Origin: Oscillospiraceae bacterium UBA6409
Lineage (GTDB): Bacteria > Bacillota > Clostridia > Oscillospirales > Oscillospiraceae
Direction of reading: 5' to 3'
Length of the DNA stretch: 8,176 bases
Assembly: GCA_002438575.1 (NCBI GenBank)
Contig: DJPP01000103.1
Location: 30,351 to 38,526 of the forward strand
Shown: in pieces, positions 7,200 through 8,176 of the stretch
How the letters are laid out: every line of letters begins with the position of its first letter
Position numbering within the stretch: the stretch's first letter is position 1
Notes under the pieces: model-generated
Seen by the model: the letters and a program-made list of their open reading frames with translations, nothing else
Databases searched by the model: none
What the model was told of the DNA's origin: nothing
Position numbers and translations under genes: made by a program

Positions 7200-7283
7200 C
7201 TAAAATACCATCCTTTCGGAATAGAGTTTGATATCCGGAGGAGGATCGTCTGCCGCGGGGCAGGAAGTTTTTCCCGGCGGCAT
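7200..7283 (-). CDS. Putative 27-residue leader peptide coupled to the DUF975 gene
   Basis: An ATG at 7283 has AGGAGG 4 bases upstream, a stronger ribosome binding site than that of DUF975 itself. The frame runs 27 codons and ends with TAG at 7202-7200, one base before the DUF975 ATG, which is an ideal layout for re-initiation. The peptide starts MPPGKTSCPA, is Pro-rich and soluble, and matches no family I know. It may be a chance ORF: it is short, the spacing of 4 is tight, and the predicted transcript start (about 7294) would put the ribosome binding site at the very 5' end of the mRNA. Conservation of the frame in relatives would settle it. Confidence 0.35.
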   Translation of the reverse strand: MPPGKTSCPAADDPPPDIKLYSERMVF

Positions 7284-7292
7284 CTGTCCTCC
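7240..7292 (-). promoter_or_regulatory. Leader stem-loop that could mask the small ORF's ribosome binding site
   Basis: In the minus-strand transcript, GGAGGA (7292-7287) can pair with UCCUCC (7245-7240), and UGCCGC (7282-7277) with GCGGCA (7256-7251), separated by a 4 by 5 internal loop; GGG/CCC inside extends it. The outer stem covers the AGGAGG of the leader ORF and the inner stem takes in two bases of its start codon. This would reduce initiation until opened, but the effect is inferred. Confidence 0.35.
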
Positions 7293-7300
7293 TACCGTAT

Positions 7301-7329
7301 AGTGTAGCACAGCCGCCCGCAAAACACAA
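7301..7329 (-). promoter_or_regulatory. Putative promoter for the DUF975 gene
   Basis: On the minus strand, TTGTGT (7329-7324, 3 of 6 to the -35 consensus) and TACACT (7306-7301, 4 of 6 to the -10) are 17 bases apart. This is a moderate match, but the position fits a leader of about 95 bases to the ATG at 7198 and no better candidate is seen. Confidence 0.5.
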
Positions 7330-7332
7330 GAG

Positions 7333-7368
7333 GCGGTCTTTGCCGGTGAAGTTTTCGACAAAAACCGC
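7333..7368. repeat. Imperfect inverted repeat between the DUF975 and rnfC promoters
   Basis: GCGGTCTTTG (7333-7342) and CAAAAACCGC (7359-7368) pair at 9 of 10 positions. The repeat lies just upstream of the DUF975 -35 box and about 30 bases upstream of the rnfC -35 box. It could be an operator for either promoter; its asymmetry and single mismatch keep the confidence low. Confidence 0.25.
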
Positions 7369-7397
7369 AAAAAAACGTGGGAATTTCAACGCGGGGC

Positions 7398-7426
7398 TGG
7401 ACAAGAGAAAAGTTTTGTTGTAATAT
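7398..7426 (+). promoter_or_regulatory. Promoter for rnfC (rnf operon)
   Basis: TGGACA (7398-7403, 5 of 6 to TTGACA), a 17-base spacer and TAATAT (7421-7426, 4 of 6) lie in an AT-rich stretch 55 bases before the rnfC ATG. Transcription would start near 7433. I see no Rex-type operator (TTGTTAA...TTAACAA) overlapping it. Confidence 0.65.
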
Positions 7427-7440
7427 TTAAGACAGTATGC

Positions 7441-7457
7441 GGTGGCATAGCGCCACC
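7441..7457 (+). promoter_or_regulatory. Small hairpin in the rnfC leader
   Basis: GGTGGC (7441-7446) and GCCACC (7452-7457) form a 6-bp GC-rich stem with a 5-base loop near the predicted 5' end of the rnfC mRNA, 15 bases ahead of the GAGGTGA ribosome binding site. There is no T tract after it, so it is not a terminator; it may stabilise the 5' end. Confidence 0.35.
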
Positions 7458-7481
7458 CGGTAGTAAGATGAGGTGAAGACA

Positions 7482-8176
7482 ATGGCACAAGCATTCTTTG
7501 GCGGCGTTCATCCCAACGACATGAAAGCCGCAACCAATGAAAAGGCCATCGAAAAGCTGGCAGCGCCGGCTGAGGTGGTCATTCCCATGTCTATGCACAT
7601 CGGTGCGCCTTGCAAGCCTATTGTAGCGGTAGGCGACAAGGTTAAAATTGGACAGAGGATCGGCGAACCCGGCGGATTTGTTTCCGCCCCCATCCACGCC
7701 AGCATCTCCGGCACGGTCAAGGCCGTGGAGCCCCGTCCCTTCTCTATGGGCGGCAAGATGATGTCCGTGGTCATTGAAAACGATTTCCAGGATGAGGTCT
7801 CCGAGGAAGTCAAGCCCGTGGCGGACCCCGACAGCCTGACCCCCGAGCAGCTGGTGGAGATCGTCAAGAACGCCGGCATCGTCGGCCAGGGCGGCGCAAC
7901 GTTCCCCACTCACGTGAAGATCAGCTCCGGTCTGGGTAAGGTGGACTATGTGATCATCAATGCCGCGGAGTGCGAGCCGTACATCACCGGCGACCACCGC
8001 ACCTGTCTGGAGCGTCCGGAGCAGGTCATCAAGGGCGCGACCCTGCTGGCCAAGTGCTTCGGCGTGGATAAGGTGTACATCGGCATCGAGGCCAACAAGC
8101 AGAACGCGGCTGACGTCCTGAACGCCAAGATCGCGGAGCTGAACGCCCCCGTGGTGGTGGAGGTCCTGCACACCCG
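7482..8176 (+). CDS. rnfC: Electron transport complex subunit RnfC, N-terminal part
   Basis: RnfC is the peripheral subunit of the membrane Rnf complex, which passes electrons from reduced ferredoxin to NAD+ and pumps Na+ or H+; it carries the NADH/FMN-binding fold related to the complex I 51-kDa subunit. The visible 231 residues show FFGGVHPND at 5-13, IPMSMHIGAPCKP at 34-46, VGDKVKIGQRIGE at 50-62 and FVSAPIHASISGTV at 66-79, the barrel-sandwich region. Then come the glycine-rich AGIVGQGGATFPTHVK at 131-146 and INAAECEPYITGDHR at 159-173. MSMHIGAP replaces the more usual PLSQHIGAP-type sequence. The 4Fe-4S cysteine clusters expected in the C-terminal half lie beyond the right edge. The ATG at 7482 has GAGGTGA about 5 bases upstream. 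In Clostridia rnfC usually opens the operon rnfCDGEAB, and the promoter at 7398 fits that. Confidence 0.96.
   Translation, partial: MAQAFFGGVHPNDMKAATNEKAIEKLAAPAEVVIPMSMHIGAPCKPIVAVGDKVKIGQRIGEPGGFVSAPIHASISGTVKAVEPRPFSMGGKMMSVVIENDFQDEVSEEVKPVADPDSLTPEQLVEIVKNAGIVGQGGATFPTHVKISSGLGKVDYVIINAAECEPYITGDHRTCLERPEQVIKGATLLAKCFGVDKVYIGIEANKQNAADVLNAKIAELNAPVVVEVLHT

Noticed and set aside
7430..7481. Riboswitch ahead of rnfC
   Set aside because: The predicted leader is only about 50 bases with one 6-bp stem, too small for known riboswitch classes, and there is no expression platform.
7386..8171. Minus-strand open frame of 261 codons over rnfC
   Set aside because: It is antisense to unmistakable RnfC motifs and covers the rnfC promoter.
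1..8176. tRNA or rRNA genes, CRISPR arrays, insertion sequences, phage or defence genes
   Set aside because: No cloverleaf, direct-repeat array, transposase motif or accessory-type gene was seen on either strand.

Overview
The window looks like chromosomal DNA of a GC-rich anaerobic Firmicute, most likely a gut Clostridia of the Oscillospiraceae type. The reasons are the gene order recJ-rel-dtd-MBL hydrolase (a Firmicutes arrangement), strong AGGAGG-type ribosome binding sites, a DUF975 membrane protein, and an Rnf complex gene. The taxonomic call is an inference from content and style, not from a database match.

Layout. Positions 1-5300 are one minus-strand gene cluster, read from right to left: recJ (5300-3210), rel (3213-1009, overlapping recJ by 4 bases), a 198-base gap with several strong hairpins (811-1008), dtd (810-364), and the first 117 codons of a metallo-beta-lactamase-fold hydrolase that leaves the window (353-1). 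A good sigma-A promoter for recJ lies at 5375-5403. Positions 5301-5510 are a divergent control region with promoters facing both ways and a perfect 10-bp inverted repeat between them. On the plus strand, 5511-6380 encodes a protein of the CAT/E2 acyltransferase fold whose usual catalytic His and Asp are replaced. It converges on a minus-strand DUF975 membrane protein gene (7198-6434), with a 15-bp hairpin terminator shared between them. A second divergent control region (7199-7481) carries promoters for the DUF975 gene and for rnfC (7482 to the right edge). The DUF975 leader appears to encode a 27-residue peptide whose stop lies one base before the DUF975 start.

How the genes fit together. 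RecJ (single-strand exonuclease), Rel ((p)ppGpp synthesis and hydrolysis), Dtd (D-aminoacyl-tRNA proofreading) and the MBL hydrolase form a conserved housekeeping neighbourhood rather than a pathway. In Bacillus and many Clostridia apt lies between recJ and rel; here it is absent and the two genes overlap. RnfC is usually the first gene of rnfCDGEAB, the ferredoxin:NAD+ oxidoreductase ion pump of anaerobes, so the rest of that operon probably follows to the right.

Most of the window is ordinary core genome and I see no clear novel multi-gene system. The points most worth a second look are the structured rel-dtd spacer, the E2-like protein without its catalytic pair, the coupled small ORF before DUF975, and the inverted repeat between the recJ and E2-like promoters.
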